Of a stretch of DNA of 64,000 nucleotides, positions 63,207-64,000 are shown piece after piece (position 1 is the first letter of the stretch; each line of letters opens with the position of its first letter). The stretch covers positions 1 to 64,000 of the forward strand of contig CADCIX010000004.1 of NCBI GenBank assembly GCA_902801565.1. Reading direction: 5' to 3'. Position numbers and translations under genes: made by a program. This DNA is from an uncultured Veillonellaceae bacterium. Lineage in GTDB: Bacteria; Bacillota; Negativicutes; Selenomonadales; Selenomonadaceae. A model generated the notes under the pieces. That model saw only the letters and a list, made by a program, of their open reading frames with translations. It ran no database searches and was not told where the DNA came from.

Positions 63207-64000
63207 TCATACCCGCGGTTTCGCGAAAATCATGCGCCCCGCCGCTGTCTGCAAGGCAGATGTGACCTCCACGTCAATGGTATTGTTGATGTGGCGGCGG
63301 CCGTTTTCCACGACAATCATGGTGCCGTCATCCAGATAGGCAACCCCCTGGCCAGGCTCCTTTCCATCCTTTACCACCGTGACCTGCATGCTTTCACCGG
63401 GAATGACCACCGGCTTCACCGCATTGGACAGCTCGTTGATGTTGAGCACTTCCACACCGCGAAGCTGCGCCACTTTGTTCAGGTTGAAGTCATTGGTGAT
63501 GATCTTTCCGCCGACCTGCTGCCCCAGGCGCACGAGCTTGGAATCCACCTCATTCACATCATCGAAGTCCACATTCGTGATCTCCACCTTGAGCTTGTTG
63601 GACTCCGTGCGGATCTTCTGGAGGATGTCCAGCCCACGGCGTCCCCGGACGCGCTTCAAGGCATCCGCAGAATCCGCGATATGCTGAAGCTCTTCCAGCA
63701 CAAAGACAGGAATCAGCAAGGTACCTTCCAGAAACCCCGTCTCGCAGATATCAGCAATGCGTCCGTCAATGATCACGCTGGTATCCAGCAGCTTATAATG
63801 CTTGTTCTCCGCTGCCGCTGCCTGTTTCGCGCCCTTGTCCTTGTCCTTATCCTTGTCCCTGGCCTTCACTGCCTCCCTCAAGGTTTTCGGAATACCATCG
63901 AAAAGCCCTGCAATATCCTTGCGCTTCTTGATGGTGATATGTATGCCAAGATAACCAAGGACAATGCTGAACACCACGGGAATGTAATCCCCTACCACTG
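63207..64000 (-). CDS. PIN/TRAM domain membrane protein (YacL-like), 3' part
   Basis: At least 263 residues; the gene continues past the right edge. The visible part begins in the last membrane helix ([19 protein letters not shown]), passes a charged linker with a [10 protein letters not shown] repeat, then a PIN ribonuclease-type domain ([46 protein letters not shown] with conserved Asp residues) and a TRAM domain ([20 protein letters not shown]). YacL-like proteins carry four N-terminal membrane helices, lost here. Probable RNA-binding or cleaving role; unproven. Confidence 0.9.
   Translation of the reverse strand, partial: VVGDYIPVVFSIVLGYLGIHITIKKRKDIAGLFDGIPKTLREAVKARDKDKDKDKGAKQAAAAENKHYKLLDTSVIIDGRIADICETGFLEGTLLIPVFVLEELQHIADSADALKRVRGRRGLDILQKIRTESNKLKVEITNVDFDDVNEVDSKLVRLGQQVGGKIITNDFNLNKVAQLRGVEVLNINELSNAVKPVVIPGESMQVTVVKDGKEPGQGVAYLDDGTMIVVENGRRHINNTIDVEVTSALQTAAGRMIFAKPRV

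Overview
The window reads as a chromosomal segment of a diderm Firmicute of the Negativicutes, most likely the Selenomonadaceae (Selenomonas/Mitsuokella type). This is inferred from content, not from a database search. The Firmicutes signs are an rpmG-secE-nusG-rplK-rplA-rplJ-rplL-rpoB-rpoC block, an L10 leader, a glmS ribozyme and a YacL-like PIN/TRAM protein. The diderm sign is a lipid-A-type phosphoethanolamine transferase. Base composition is moderately GC-rich. Most proteins start at GGAGG-type ribosome binding sites, several with TTG or GTG.

Region 1 (1-8.3 kb): the 5' part of a repeat-rich Ca-binding-like surface protein, with an 11-G tract near its start, lies divergent to a cydA-cydB-cydD-cydC operon (cytochrome bd oxidase and its ABC assembly exporter). 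A tartrate/D-malate dehydrogenase and a short protein resembling half of DapF follow. Region 2 (8.4-16.2 kb): a 1589-residue signalling protein (periplasmic solute-binding domain, degenerate GGDEF, EAL, PAS repeats, GGDEF), then an accessory patch with a DUF234-type ATPase, a Fic protein, MITEs and two related hairpin elements.

Region 3 (16.2-30 kb) is the most interesting. It is a long leftward tellurium-resistance-like (Ter) stress cluster: TerD, a vWA protein (TerY), a PP2C phosphatase, a kinase with a zinc ribbon, a beta-helix/TerD fusion, a second TerD, an AIM24-like protein, a citrate-lyase-like aldolase, a PRTase-TRSP protein, a PRTase-PELOTA protein and a HAD phosphatase. A P-type Ca2+ ATPase lies directly upstream. 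The kinase/phosphatase/vWA triad probably regulates the Ca-binding TerD proteins. The aldolase, two PRTases and HAD enzyme probably make a nucleotide-like metabolite of unknown structure. A 205-bp MITE sits between the two PRTase genes.

Region 4 (30-37.4 kb): phosphoethanolamine transferase, an MFS exporter divergent to an AraC regulator, an HD-GYP phosphodiesterase, a DUF1703-type ATPase and a GNAT gene remnant. Region 5 (37.4-49.3 kb): the transcription/translation block with an L10 leader and a separate rpoBC promoter plus attenuator-like leader, preceded by tRNA-Met, tRNA-Thr and two tandem initiator tRNAs. Region 6 (49.3-64 kb): PPi-dependent phosphofructokinase, DEAD-box helicase, methionine aminopeptidase, polysaccharide deacetylase, a CsoR-type repressor, ileS, a chemoreceptor, lgt, an AdoMet-decarboxylase-like protein lacking its pyruvoyl serine, glmS with its ribozyme, and a partial PIN/TRAM protein.
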